Made by a program: the position numbers and the translations under genes. Below, in pieces: positions 8,204 to 17,875 of a stretch of DNA of 64,000 bases. Below the pieces are notes generated by a model. The model had not been told where the DNA came from. It saw only the letters and a program-made list of their open reading frames with translations, and ran no database searches. The stretch lies in assembly GCF_000719115.1 (NCBI RefSeq), contig NZ_JOEA01000010.1:62001-126000 (forward strand), read 5' to 3'. Origin of the DNA: Lentzea albidocapillata. GTDB taxonomy: Bacteria; Actinomycetota; Actinomycetes; Mycobacteriales; Pseudonocardiaceae. Each line of letters begins with the position of its first letter. Position 1 is the first letter of the stretch.

Positions 8204-9111
8204 TCTCCCCCCGGAACGGTGTGGTGGTGCGCGTGGAATCTCCGACCGAGCAACGGAACCCGCGCACCGCGGACATCGACCGGGTATCCACGATCGACGT
8301 GCTGCGCATGATCAACGAGGAGGACCGCACGGTCCCCGCGGCGGTCGCGCAGGCACTGCCGGAACTGGCCGGCGCCGTCGACCTGGGCGTGGCGGCGATC
8401 ATGTCCGGTGGCCGCGTGCACTACGTCGGCGCGGGCACGTCAGGGCGTCTGGCGACGCTGGACGCCGCTGAGCTCGTACCGACGTTCAACGCCCCGGCCG
8501 ACTGGTTCGTCGCCCACCACGCCGGCGGTCCGGAAGCCCTCGTCCGCGCCGTCGAGGAGGTGGAGGACCACTCGGGCGCCGCCCAGATCCGCCGCCACGC
8601 CACCGCGAAGGACCTGGTCGTGGGCGTGACGGCGTCCGGGCGCACGCCGTTCGTGATCGGTGCGCTGCAGGAGGCGCAAGCGCTTGGCGCCCGCACCGTG
8701 CTGGTGTCGAACAACGCGTCGGTGCCCTTCACGCCCGACGTCCTCGTCGCGCTGAACACCGGTCCGGAGGCCATCGCCGGCTCCACGCGGATGAAGGCGG
8801 GATCGGCCCAGAAGCTGGTCCTGACATCGTTTTCCACGGCGGTGATGATCAAGCTCGGCCGCACGTACTCGAACCTGATGGTCAGCATGCGCGCCACCAA
8901 CGCGAAGCTGCGCGGCCGGACGATCCGGATCCTGCACGAGGCCACCGGCCAGCCCGAGAACGCGTGCGAGCAGGCACTGGCGGACGCGGACGGCGACCTC
9001 AAGGTGGCGCTGGTCCACCTGCTCTCCGGCGCACCGACCGAACGTGCGGCCGCTGCCCTGGAGGACACCAAGGGCCACGTCCGCAACGCCCTGGACCGCC
9101 TAGCTGGTTAG
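8200..9111 (+). CDS. murQ: N-acetylmuramic acid 6-phosphate etherase MurQ
   Basis: Lyase that converts MurNAc-6-phosphate to GlcNAc-6-phosphate and D-lactate, 303 aa, within the usual length. The SIS domain shows VGAGTSGRLATLDAAEL and SNNASVPF, and the family signature GPEAIAGSTRMKAGSAQK is intact. ATG 8200 overlaps the murR stop and has GGGAG eight bases upstream; a later GTG near 8221 is possible because family similarity begins around SPTEQRNP. The MurNAc phosphotransferase (MurP) or kinase needed to make the substrate is not in this window. Its last 12 bases overlap hmp on the other strand. Confidence 0.93.
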   Translation: MISPRNGVVVRVESPTEQRNPRTADIDRVSTIDVLRMINEEDRTVPAAVAQALPELAGAVDLGVAAIMSGGRVHYVGAGTSGRLATLDAAELVPTFNAPADWFVAHHAGGPEALVRAVEEVEDHSGAAQIRRHATAKDLVVGVTASGRTPFVIGALQEAQALGARTVLVSNNASVPFTPDVLVALNTGPEAIAGSTRMKAGSAQKLVLTSFSTAVMIKLGRTYSNLMVSMRATNAKLRGRTIRILHEATGQPENACEQALADADGDLKVALVHLLSGAPTERAAAALEDTKGHVRNALDRLAG

Positions 9112-10218
9112 GTCCGGACCGAACACCTCGTAGTGGATGTCGGTGACACCCGCTTCGAGGAGTTGGGCCCGCATCGCGCGCAGGAACGGCACCGGTCCGC
9201 ACAGGTAGGCGGTGGTGTCCTGCGGGAGCTCGACCCCGCCGAGATCGACCAGCCCGGTCCGCTCGGCGGGCCAGTCGCCGATCGGCCGCTCGTAGAAGAC
9301 GTGCGCCCGCGCGTTCTCCAGCTTGGCGACGAGCTGGGCGAGTTCCGCGCGGAACGGGTGCGTGAGCTGGTCGCGGTCCCCGTGGACGGCGACGACCCGC
9401 CGGGGTGAGTCCGTGGCGGCCAGCTCGGCGAGCATGGAGATCATCGGCGTGCAGCCGATGCCCGCCGACGCGAGCAGCACCGGACCGTCGCCGGGCTGCA
9501 GCGTCAGGTCCCCGGCCGGGTGGCTGACCAGCACGGTGCTGCCGACCGGCGCGAAGTCGTGCAGGTGGTTCGACACCTCGCCGTCTCGCTTCACCGAGAA
9601 CTGCAGCGCGTCGTCGGACCGTCCGGACAGGCTGTACTGGCGGATCTGCCGGGCGCCGTCGGCCAGCGGGACCTGCACCGACACGTACTGCCCCGGCTCA
9701 CCCGCTCGCACTTGCCCGTCGACCGGCCTGACCACGAACGTCACCACGTCCTCGGTCTCCTGGAACCGGGCGATCACCCGGTGCTCCTGCTGCCCCTGCG
9801 GCAGGAACCGCTCCAGGCCGATCAGCGTGTCGGCCATCAGCCAGTAGACCTCGCTCCAGGCCGCCGCCACCTCGGCCGAGACGTCCAGGACGTCGGCGAT
9901 GGCCCCGAGCAGGTGCTTGTGCACGACCGCGTACTGGCCGGGCGTGACGCCGACCGAGACGTGCTTGTGCGCGATCCGCCTGAGCATCGCGTCGGGTGTC
10001 CGACCGGCGAGCAGGCCGGTGGCGAAGGCGGCGATCGACCCGGCGAGCGCCTGGGACTGCGTGCCGTTGGCCTGGTTGCCGCGGTTGAACACGTCCCGCA
10101 GCAGGATCGGGTGCTCGGCGAACATGCGCTCGTAGAACAGCGCGCTGATCTCACCGATGGCGGCGCCGACCGCGGGCAGGGTGGCTTCGAGAAGTTCAGC
10201 CGACTTCGGGGACAACAT
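9100..10218 (-). CDS. hmp: Flavohaemoglobin nitric oxide dioxygenase
   Basis: A 372-aa NO detoxifying enzyme: a globin domain (about 1-135, with AHKHVSVGVTPGQY carrying the proximal histidine), an FAD domain (RQYSLSGR), and a NAD-binding domain (ASAGIGCTPMISML). It oxidises NO to nitrate using O2 and NAD(P)H. ATG 10218 is preferred over GTG 10233 because GGTGAGGAG lies seven bases upstream of it. It starts 11 bases after nsrR in the same direction, forming an nsrR-hmp operon, and converges with murQ over 12 bases. Confidence 0.93.
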   Translation of the reverse strand: MLSPKSAELLEATLPAVGAAIGEISALFYERMFAEHPILLRDVFNRGNQANGTQSQALAGSIAAFATGLLAGRTPDAMLRRIAHKHVSVGVTPGQYAVVHKHLLGAIADVLDVSAEVAAAWSEVYWLMADTLIGLERFLPQGQQEHRVIARFQETEDVVTFVVRPVDGQVRAGEPGQYVSVQVPLADGARQIRQYSLSGRSDDALQFSVKRDGEVSNHLHDFAPVGSTVLVSHPAGDLTLQPGDGPVLLASAGIGCTPMISMLAELAATDSPRRVVAVHGDRDQLTHPFRAELAQLVAKLENARAHVFYERPIGDWPAERTGLVDLGGVELPQDTTAYLCGPVPFLRAMRAQLLEAGVTDIHYEVFGPDLTS

Positions 10219-10229
10219 CGAGGATCTCC

Positions 10230-10676
10230 TCACCTCAGCCGCAGGCTGAGCAGGACAGGACCGGTGGGATCAGCGACGAGGTCCTCGACGCTCAGCGGAT
10301 CGAGCGAGGCGTAGAAGGCTTCCTGGGCCTGGCGCAGCGCTTGGCGCAGGCGGCAGGCCGCGCTCAGCGGGCACGGTGCGTCGCCCTCGCAGTCGACGAC
10401 GTCGCCCTCGCCCTCCAGCCGGCGCACGAGCCACCCCACCGAGACGGACCGTCTCGTCTCGGCGAGCGCCAGGCCGCCACCCCTGCCGCGGCGTGCCACG
10501 ACCACGCCGAGGTGCTGGAGCTGGGCCACGACCTTGGCCGCGTGGGTGTACTGCACGCCCATGACCTCGGCGACTTCTCGCGTGGTCGGGTTCGACGAGA
10601 CGAGATGGTCCGTCTCGTCGACGGCCAGCCGCATCACGATCCGCAGCGCGATGTCGGTGCTCTTGGTCAGCCTCAC
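10230..10676 (-). CDS. nsrR: Rrf2-family NO-sensing repressor NsrR
   Basis: A 148-aa Rrf2 protein with an N-terminal winged helix (TREVAEVMGVQYTHAAKVV) and three cysteines, C96, C102 and C108, in the CX5CX5C spacing described for Streptomyces NsrR, which binds a [4Fe-4S] cluster. Nitrosylation of the cluster would release DNA and derepress hmp. Starts at GTG 10676. The palindrome at 10694-10716, just upstream, is a probable autoregulatory operator. The cysteine spacing argues against IscR or CymR as alternative assignments. Confidence 0.88.
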   Translation of the reverse strand: MRLTKSTDIALRIVMRLAVDETDHLVSSNPTTREVAEVMGVQYTHAAKVVAQLQHLGVVVARRGRGGGLALAETRRSVSVGWLVRRLEGEGDVVDCEGDAPCPLSAACRLRQALRQAQEAFYASLDPLSVEDLVADPTGPVLLSLRLR

Positions 10677-10693
10677 AAGATCGAGACTAGCTT

Positions 10694-10716
10694 AATTGGA
10701 ATCTAAGATGCGTGTT
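10694..10716. promoter_or_regulatory. NsrR-like operator
   Basis: Arms AATTGGAATCT and AGATGCGTGTT flank one base, the 11-1-11 geometry of Streptomyces NsrR boxes. Seven of the eleven arm positions are symmetric. It lies 18 bp before the nsrR GTG and overlaps the stop codon of the upstream lrp gene. Confidence 0.65.
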
Positions 10717-11155
10717 ATCCCGGCAACACCGGACGCCACGGGATGGGCGTCGACAGCACCATTGCGCTGGACGTCTCCCCGTGAGCGGCCAGCCGGACCA
10801 GCAGCCGTTCCAACTCGACGATGGACGTGGTGACGACCTTCACAACCGAGCAGATGTCTCCGGTCAGCCGGACGACCTCGACCACTTCGGGGAGATCGTC
10901 GAGCAGTTCGGGGTGCACGGTGATGCACCGCGGGCCGTAGCACTTCATGCGCACCAACGCGACGACCGGACGTCCGACGACGGTGGGGTCGACCACGGCG
11001 CGATAGCCGGTGATCGCGCCCATGTTCTCGAGCCGGCGGACCCGCTGCGCGACCGTCGGCGGTGAGACGTGGACCCGGCGGGCCAGTTCGTTGTACGACA
11101 GCCGCGCATCCTCTTGGAGTGCCTCCAACAGGGCCTTGTCCACCTCGTCCAACAT
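10715..11155 (-). CDS. Lrp/AsnC-family regulator, divergent to kynA
   Basis: A 146-aa Lrp protein: helix-turn-helix (LSYNELARRVHVSPPTVAQRV) and a C-terminal RAM ligand domain (VRMKCYGPRC to VLSTPIPWRPVLPG). ATG 11155 is preceded by TAGCTT at 11163-11168, which suggests a leaderless mRNA; the longer open frame is a shadow of kynA. The gene points away from kynA-kynU across a 105-bp gap, so it is a candidate regulator of tryptophan/kynurenine breakdown. The ligand is not known. Confidence 0.87.
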   Translation of the reverse strand: MLDEVDKALLEALQEDARLSYNELARRVHVSPPTVAQRVRRLENMGAITGYRAVVDPTVVGRPVVALVRMKCYGPRCITVHPELLDDLPEVVEVVRLTGDICSVVKVVTTSIVELERLLVRLAAHGETSSAMVLSTPIPWRPVLPG

Positions 11156-11260
11156 GAACGCAAAGCTACTCGGCGATCCGTTTTGCGATTGGAAGAAGTT
11201 CGGGCCGAACGCCTTTCGTCGCCCATTCAGGTGACGGGCCGTTCCGGCGACGATTGAGCC

Positions 11261-12076
11261 ATGAGCTGCCCCGTATCCCCCAAGCTGGATTTCGGCGGCA
11301 CCACGCCGTACGAGGACTACGTGCACGCGTCGGTGCTGCACACCCTTCAACAGCAGTGGTCCAAAGATCCCCGTGAGATGTCGTTCCTGGTCATCACGCA
11401 GGTGATGGAGCTGTACTTCGGCCTGCTCTGCTTCGAGTGGCGGCAGGCCCAGACCGAACTGCGCGCCGACGACCTGCGCGCGGCCGTGCGCACGCTCCGG
11501 CGTTCCGACCTGCACCTCCAGGCACTCTCGGCGGCATGGAGGCCGATCGCGCGGATGACGCCGACCGAGTTCAACTCGTTCCGCGACGCGCTCGGCGAGG
11601 GTTCGGGCTTCCAGTCGGGCATGTACCGCGAGATGGAGTTCCTGCTCGGCGAGAAGTCCGCGTCGATGCTCGTGCCGCACCGCGCGGTGCCCGCGATGCA
11701 CGACCAGCTGGAGAAGTCGCTGGCCCTGCCCTCGCTCTACGACGACGTACTCGCGGCCCTCAAGCGCAAGGGTTTCGACATCCCGCAGAGCGTGCTGGAC
11801 CGCGACCTGACCAAGGCCTACGAGCCGTCGGCCGAGGTCGAGCAGGTGTGGGCGACGATCTACCGCGGCGACGACCGCGAGCTGCTGGAGCTGGGCGAGG
11901 CGCTGACCGACATCGCCGAGGAGTTCGCGCGCTGGCGCTACGACCACCTGCTGGCGACCCGTCGTTCCATGGGCTCGAAGGTCGGCACCGGCGGCTCCGC
12001 TGGTGTTGCATGGCTGGAGAAGCGCACCCAACGAGCGGTGTTCCCCGAGCTGTGGACCGCGAGGAGTCACGTGTGA
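11261..12076 (+). CDS. kynA: Tryptophan 2,3-dioxygenase
   Basis: Haem enzyme that opens the indole ring of tryptophan to give N-formylkynurenine. The 271-aa product shows the TDO signature near the C-terminus, WRYDHLLATRRSMGSKVGTG, including the proximal haem histidine, and FQSGMYREMEFLLG in the middle. It starts at ATG 11261, with only a weak GAG upstream. It overlaps kynU by four bases. No kynurenine formamidase gene is adjacent. Confidence 0.93.
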   Translation: MSCPVSPKLDFGGTTPYEDYVHASVLHTLQQQWSKDPREMSFLVITQVMELYFGLLCFEWRQAQTELRADDLRAAVRTLRRSDLHLQALSAAWRPIARMTPTEFNSFRDALGEGSGFQSGMYREMEFLLGEKSASMLVPHRAVPAMHDQLEKSLALPSLYDDVLAALKRKGFDIPQSVLDRDLTKAYEPSAEVEQVWATIYRGDDRELLELGEALTDIAEEFARWRYDHLLATRRSMGSKVGTGGSAGVAWLEKRTQRAVFPELWTARSHV

Positions 12077-13182
12077 GGCGCGAGCTGTTCGACATCCCCG
12101 AAGGCATCATCTACCTCGACGGCAACTCGCTCGGCGCGCCGCCGAAGCACGTGGCCGAGCGGATGCAGGAGGTCGTGAAGCACCAGTGGGGCACGCGGCT
12201 GATCAGGTCGTGGAGCGAGGGCTGGTGGGAGGCGCCGCAACGGATCGGCGACCGGATCGGCCGGCTGATCGGAGCCGCGGAAGGCCAGGTCGTCGTCGGT
12301 GACTCGACGTCGGTCAACGTCTTCAAGGCGTTGATGGGCGCGGTGAAGGGCACGAGCCGCACCGAGATCGTCGTGGACGAGTCGACGTTCCCGACCGACG
12401 GCTACATCGCGCAGTCAGTCGGTGAGCTGACCGGCCTGAAGGTGCGTGCCGTCAGTCCGTCCTCTTTGGACCTCACCGAGGACACCGCCGTGGTGCTGCT
12501 CAACCACGTCGACTACCGGACCGGCGCCATGCTGGACATGGCGAAGCTGACGGAAGAGGCACATTCCGCCGGGACACAGGTCGTCTGGGACCTCTGCCAC
12601 AGCGCGGGCGTCATCCCGATCGAACTCGACGAGCTCGGTGTGGACTACGCGGTCGGCTGCACCTACAAGTTCCTCAACGGCGGACCGGGCTCGCCCGCGT
12701 TCATCTACGTACCGCACGACAAGCAGGCCAGCTTCGAGAACCCGCTGTCAGGGTGGAACGGCCACCGCGCACCGTTCGCGATGGAACCGAGCTACGAGCC
12801 CGATGCCGGTATCGCGCGGGCACGCGTCGGCACGCCGGACATCCTGTCGATGCTCGCGCTCGACGCGGCGCTGGACGTGTGGGACGACGTCGATCTCCAC
12901 GTGCTGTGGAAATGCGGGCTGAGCCTGACGGCGCAGTTCCGCATGCACGTCTCGAACCTGACCTCACTCGAGATCATCACGCCGGACGAGATCCCGCGTG
13001 GCAACCAGATCTCGGTGCGTTGTCCCGACGCGGCCGAGGTGATACGCAAGCTCATCGCACGCGGGGTCATCGGCGACCACCGGCCGCCGGACATCCTCCG
13101 GTTCGGTTTCGCCCCGCTCTACGTGACCAGCGCCGACGTCCGGCGGGCTGCGGAGATCCTGGCCGAGGTCGTCAACTCGTGA
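12073..13182 (+). CDS. kynU: Kynureninase
   Basis: PLP enzyme that splits kynurenine into anthranilate and alanine. The 369-aa product has YLDGNSLGAPPKH at its N-terminus, WDLCHSAG, and the PLP lysine K199 in YKFLNGGPG. GTG 12073 overlaps the kynA stop and has GAGGAG seven bases upstream. The N-terminal arm before YLDGNSLG is only 14 residues, shorter than in many kynureninases, but the upstream frame is kynA sequence so no longer start is available. Its end overlaps the next, convergent gene by 11 bp. Confidence 0.92.
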   Translation: MRRELFDIPEGIIYLDGNSLGAPPKHVAERMQEVVKHQWGTRLIRSWSEGWWEAPQRIGDRIGRLIGAAEGQVVVGDSTSVNVFKALMGAVKGTSRTEIVVDESTFPTDGYIAQSVGELTGLKVRAVSPSSLDLTEDTAVVLLNHVDYRTGAMLDMAKLTEEAHSAGTQVVWDLCHSAGVIPIELDELGVDYAVGCTYKFLNGGPGSPAFIYVPHDKQASFENPLSGWNGHRAPFAMEPSYEPDAGIARARVGTPDILSMLALDAALDVWDDVDLHVLWKCGLSLTAQFRMHVSNLTSLEIITPDEIPRGNQISVRCPDAAEVIRKLIARGVIGDHRPPDILRFGFAPLYVTSADVRRAAEILAEVVNS

Positions 13183-13900
13183 GTGCGGCGTCCGCGATGC
13201 TCTTCGCCTCGCGGGCGCCCGCCTCCAGCGACGAGCAGACGAACAGGATCCACTGCGCGAGGCCCTCCAGGGACCCCGACGCGAACGCCACGGACGCGGC
13301 CTCGTACTCCGCCGAACGACGCAGGCACGCCACTTCCGGCACGCCGAGACCCTTGGGGTCGAGGCCGGTGGAGATCGACGTCATCCGCGCGGCCGCACGG
13401 GCAACCACCCCGTTGGCGACGCCGAACGGCGCCAGCCCGAGCAGTTCACCGTGCACCACCGCGACGACGATCGGCGCCGGCACGGACGTGCCGCCGGTGA
13501 CCAGCGAGCCGAGCATGTCGAGCCGTTGCGACACGTCCTCGGAGACGCGCGGGCGTCCGACGTCGGTCGTGAGGTCGGCGGCGGCGAGAACGTGCAACCG
13601 CGCGAGGGCCTGCAACGGCGCGCGCTGCCACGTGGCGACGAGCCCGCCCAGTGCCTCCGCGATCCGCAAAGACCCTGCCAGCACGGGGTCCGAGACCTCA
13701 CCGGACTCCGGGATGTCGGTCGGACCGCCTTCCAAAGCCGCCGACGCACGGGCCGCGCGGACGGACGCTTCGGCCGCCGTCGTGGCCCAGCCGCGCAGGT
13801 TCACCCGATGGCGGTGCACCTGGAAGACGGCGTCCTTGGCGGCGCTCGCGGCGTCTGCCACGCCAGGCAAGGAAAGCAGCGGTGCGAGAGGATCGGTCAC
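13172..13900 (-). CDS. Fic-fold protein with degenerate active site (Rv3662c position)
   Basis: A 242-aa protein. Residues 53-58 read SAALEG, matching the Fic inhibitory-helix motif [S/T]xxxE[G/N]. Residues 157-168 read APFGVANGVVAR, which aligns with the Fic catalytic loop HPFx[D/E]GNGRxxR but lacks the catalytic histidine (Ala157), the acidic residue and the first arginine; Phe159, Asn163, Gly164 and Arg168 remain. It is therefore unlikely to transfer AMP. It sits between the 6S-like RNA block and acs, where M. tuberculosis has Rv3662c, so it appears conserved and functional in some other way. Starts at GTG 13900. Orthology is inferred from position. Confidence 0.7.
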   Translation of the reverse strand: MTDPLAPLLSLPGVADAASAAKDAVFQVHRHRVNLRGWATTAAEASVRAARASAALEGGPTDIPESGEVSDPVLAGSLRIAEALGGLVATWQRAPLQALARLHVLAAADLTTDVGRPRVSEDVSQRLDMLGSLVTGGTSVPAPIVVAVVHGELLGLAPFGVANGVVARAAARMTSISTGLDPKGLGVPEVACLRRSAEYEAASVAFASGSLEGLAQWILFVCSSLEAGAREAKSIADAALTS

Positions 13901-13931
13901 GGTCGCGCAGAGTACCTGACCAGGTGAAACG

Positions 13932-13947
13932 GGTGACCCAGCTCACT
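13932..13947. promoter_or_regulatory. CRP-like site upstream of acs
   Basis: GTGA (13933-13936), six bases, then TCAC (13943-13946): both halves of the CRP core are exact. It lies 32 bp before the divergent GTG at 13900 and 213 bp before acs. A crp gene is present at 24.7 kb. A match this short can occur by chance. Confidence 0.45.
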
Positions 13948-14014
13948 GACCCAACCGCTGAGCGCGCAACTGCGCCCGTTCAACGCGCCACACGTGCCTG
14001 GACCAGACAAAACG

Positions 14015-14040
14015 GGTTACACAATGACAGCCGTGTAACC
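14015..14040. promoter_or_regulatory. 8-bp inverted repeat in the acs control region
   Basis: GGTTACAC and GTGTAACC are perfect inverted arms separated by ten bases, giving about 18 bp between arm centres. This fits a dimeric regulator. It lies about 65 bp upstream of a plausible acs promoter, TTGGAA (14083-14088), 16 bases, TACGGT (14105-14110). The binding protein is unknown. Confidence 0.5.
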
Positions 14041-14159
14041 GATCTCCCCAGATTGGTCTGAACCTTTTTGGGGAGGAACCTGTTGGAAGTGAGCTGGCTC
14101 GCACTACGGTCAGTACCCGCATCCCCAACCGGTCTGGACTTTCCAGGAGGTCTCGCACC

Positions 14160-16142
<1,983 letters not shown>

Positions 16143-16159
16143 TTTCTGCTTCAAACGTG

Positions 16160-16186
16160 ACGGGCGTCCTCACTGAGGGCGCCCGT
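16160..16186 (+). terminator. Terminator after acs
   Basis: ACGGGCGTCCT and AGGGCGCCCGT form an 11-bp stem with one G-U pair and a five-base loop, 17 bases after the acs stop. Confidence 0.75.
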
Positions 16187-16271
16187 TCGCGTTAAGATTC
16201 CATCTTGGTGAGCCGGGAAGTCTGGTCGGCAGGATTATTTCGCGTACCTGCTGATCGCCCCGGGAGCCGTT

Positions 16272-17438
16272 TTGTCGCGTAAGAAGGCCGCAGTCGCCGA
16301 TTTCGCCCGTTACCTGCGCACGGAAACCGTGGGCGGCACCGTGCTGCTCATCGCCACCGCCATCGCGCTGTTGTGGGCGAACTCGCCGCTCTCCCCCTCT
16401 TACTTCGGCCTGCGGGACCTGCATCTCGGACCGTTGAGCGTCGGCGACTGGGCCAAGGACGGACTGCTGGCGGTCTTCTTCTTCGTCGCCGGGCTCGAGC
16501 TCAAACGCGAACTCGTCGTCGGCGAGCTGTCCAACGTGAAGGCGGCGGTCCTGCCGATCGTCGCCGCGGTCGGCGGGATGGTCGTGCCCGCGCTGGTCGC
16601 GCTGGCGATCGGCTGGGGGCAGCCGGGGATCGAGAAGGCGTGGGCGATTCCTGTTGCGACGGACATCGCGTTCGCCTTGGGAGTGCTGGCGCTGACGGCG
16701 TCGGGGCTGCCGTCGAGCCTGCGGGTGTTCTTGCTGTCGCTGGCCGTTGTGGACGACCTGGGCGCGATCATCGTGATCGCGATCCTGTTCACGGCGAAGT
16801 TCAACCTGCTCGCGGCGGGCGCGGTCGTGCTGCTGCTGGCGCTGTACTGGTTCCTGCAGCACAAGAGGATCACCAGTCCCTGGATCTACGTGCCGGTCGC
16901 GCTGGCCACCTGGTGGTTCATGCACGAGTCGGGCATCCACGCCACGATCGCGGGCGTCGCGCTGGCGTTGCTGACGCGGGTGAGGCGTGACCCGTACGAG
17001 CAGGAGGCACCGGCGGTCCGGCTGGAGCACCGGCTGCAGCCGTGGTCGGCGGGGGTGGCGGTGCCGGTGTTCGCGCTGTTCACGGCTGGTGTGCCGGTGG
17101 GCGCCGAGGCGATGGGGAAGCTCTTCGCGGACAAGATCGCGATCGGCGTGATGGTCGGGCTGATCGTCGGCAAGGTGATCGGGATCGTGGGGGCGTCGGC
17201 GCTCGCGGTGTGGTTCAAGGCGGCGGTGTGGCCGTCCGGCGCGGGGCCCCGGGACGTCGTCGCGGTGGCCGTGCTCGGCGGCGTCGGGTTCACGGTCAGT
17301 CTCCTGATCGCGGACCTCTCACTCGACGAGCCGGAGACCGCGAAGGCCGCCGTGTTGATCGCCTCGCTGATCGCGTCGCTGCTCGCCGCGGTGTTGCTCA
17401 TTCGTCGCAGCCGGGCTCATGGCACCATGTCCGAGTGA
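16272..17438 (+). CDS. nhaA: Na+/H+ antiporter NhaA
   Basis: A 388-aa inner-membrane antiporter with about twelve hydrophobic segments. The ion-binding aspartate pair is in LAVVDDLGAIIVIA, with DIAFALGVLAL before it and the family signature GGVGFTVSLLIADL near the end. It exchanges Na+ for protons and supports growth at high pH or salt. TTG 16272 is the start, with GGGAG a few bases upstream; no ATG or GTG in frame fits better. The stop overlaps the start of the next gene by four bases (GTGA). Confidence 0.93.
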   Translation: MSRKKAAVADFARYLRTETVGGTVLLIATAIALLWANSPLSPSYFGLRDLHLGPLSVGDWAKDGLLAVFFFVAGLELKRELVVGELSNVKAAVLPIVAAVGGMVVPALVALAIGWGQPGIEKAWAIPVATDIAFALGVLALTASGLPSSLRVFLLSLAVVDDLGAIIVIAILFTAKFNLLAAGAVVLLLALYWFLQHKRITSPWIYVPVALATWWFMHESGIHATIAGVALALLTRVRRDPYEQEAPAVRLEHRLQPWSAGVAVPVFALFTAGVPVGAEAMGKLFADKIAIGVMVGLIVGKVIGIVGASALAVWFKAAVWPSGAGPRDVVAVAVLGGVGFTVSLLIADLSLDEPETAKAAVLIASLIASLLAAVLLIRRSRAHGTMSE

Positions 17439-17875
17439 CCACCAGGGAGCACATCGCGTCGATTCCGCTGACCGCAGACGACCCGACGGCCGAAGCGTCG
17501 ATCGGCGGTCTTGTCCGTGATGCGACCGCCCACGTGTCGACTTTGGTCAGAGCAGAGGTCGAGCTCGCCAAGGGCGAGCTGGCGAAGGAGCTCAAGAAGG
17601 GCGTCAAGGGCAGCGTCTTCTTCATCGTCGCCCTGACGGTCCTCTGCTTCAGCCTGTTCTTCCTGTTCATGGCGCTCGGCTTCGGCTTCGCCGAGTGGTT
17701 CGGCTGGGGCTACTGGGCGGGCTTCGGGCTCGTGTTCGGCGTGATGCTGCTGACCGCCGTCGCCTTCGCCCTCCTCGGCTACCGCAAGGTCAAGAAGATC
17801 AGGGCGCCGGAGAAGTCGATCGCGGCCGCGAAGGACACCGTCGCGGCCCTCACGCGCAGGGGCGACGACAACTGA
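17435..17875 (+). CDS. Phage holin-like membrane protein (Rv3669 type)
   Basis: A 146-aa protein. An N-terminal amphipathic helical region (GGLVRDATAHVSTLVRAEVELAKGEL) leads into two closely spaced transmembrane helices (about residues 62-85 and 93-115), with a charged tail. This is the actinobacterial holin-superfamily III layout. The name is structural: these proteins are chromosomal and conserved beside acs and ephE, and no phage gene is nearby. A role in envelope stress or membrane partitioning is possible but unproven. GTG 17435 overlaps nhaA. Confidence 0.85.
   Translation: MTTREHIASIPLTADDPTAEASIGGLVRDATAHVSTLVRAEVELAKGELAKELKKGVKGSVFFIVALTVLCFSLFFLFMALGFGFAEWFGWGYWAGFGLVFGVMLLTAVAFALLGYRKVKKIRAPEKSIAAAKDTVAALTRRGDDN

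Noticed and set aside
17435..17875. Prophage remnant, because of the holin-like name
   Set aside because: No integrase, lysin, capsid or att repeats are nearby, and the gene keeps its place beside acs in other actinobacteria.
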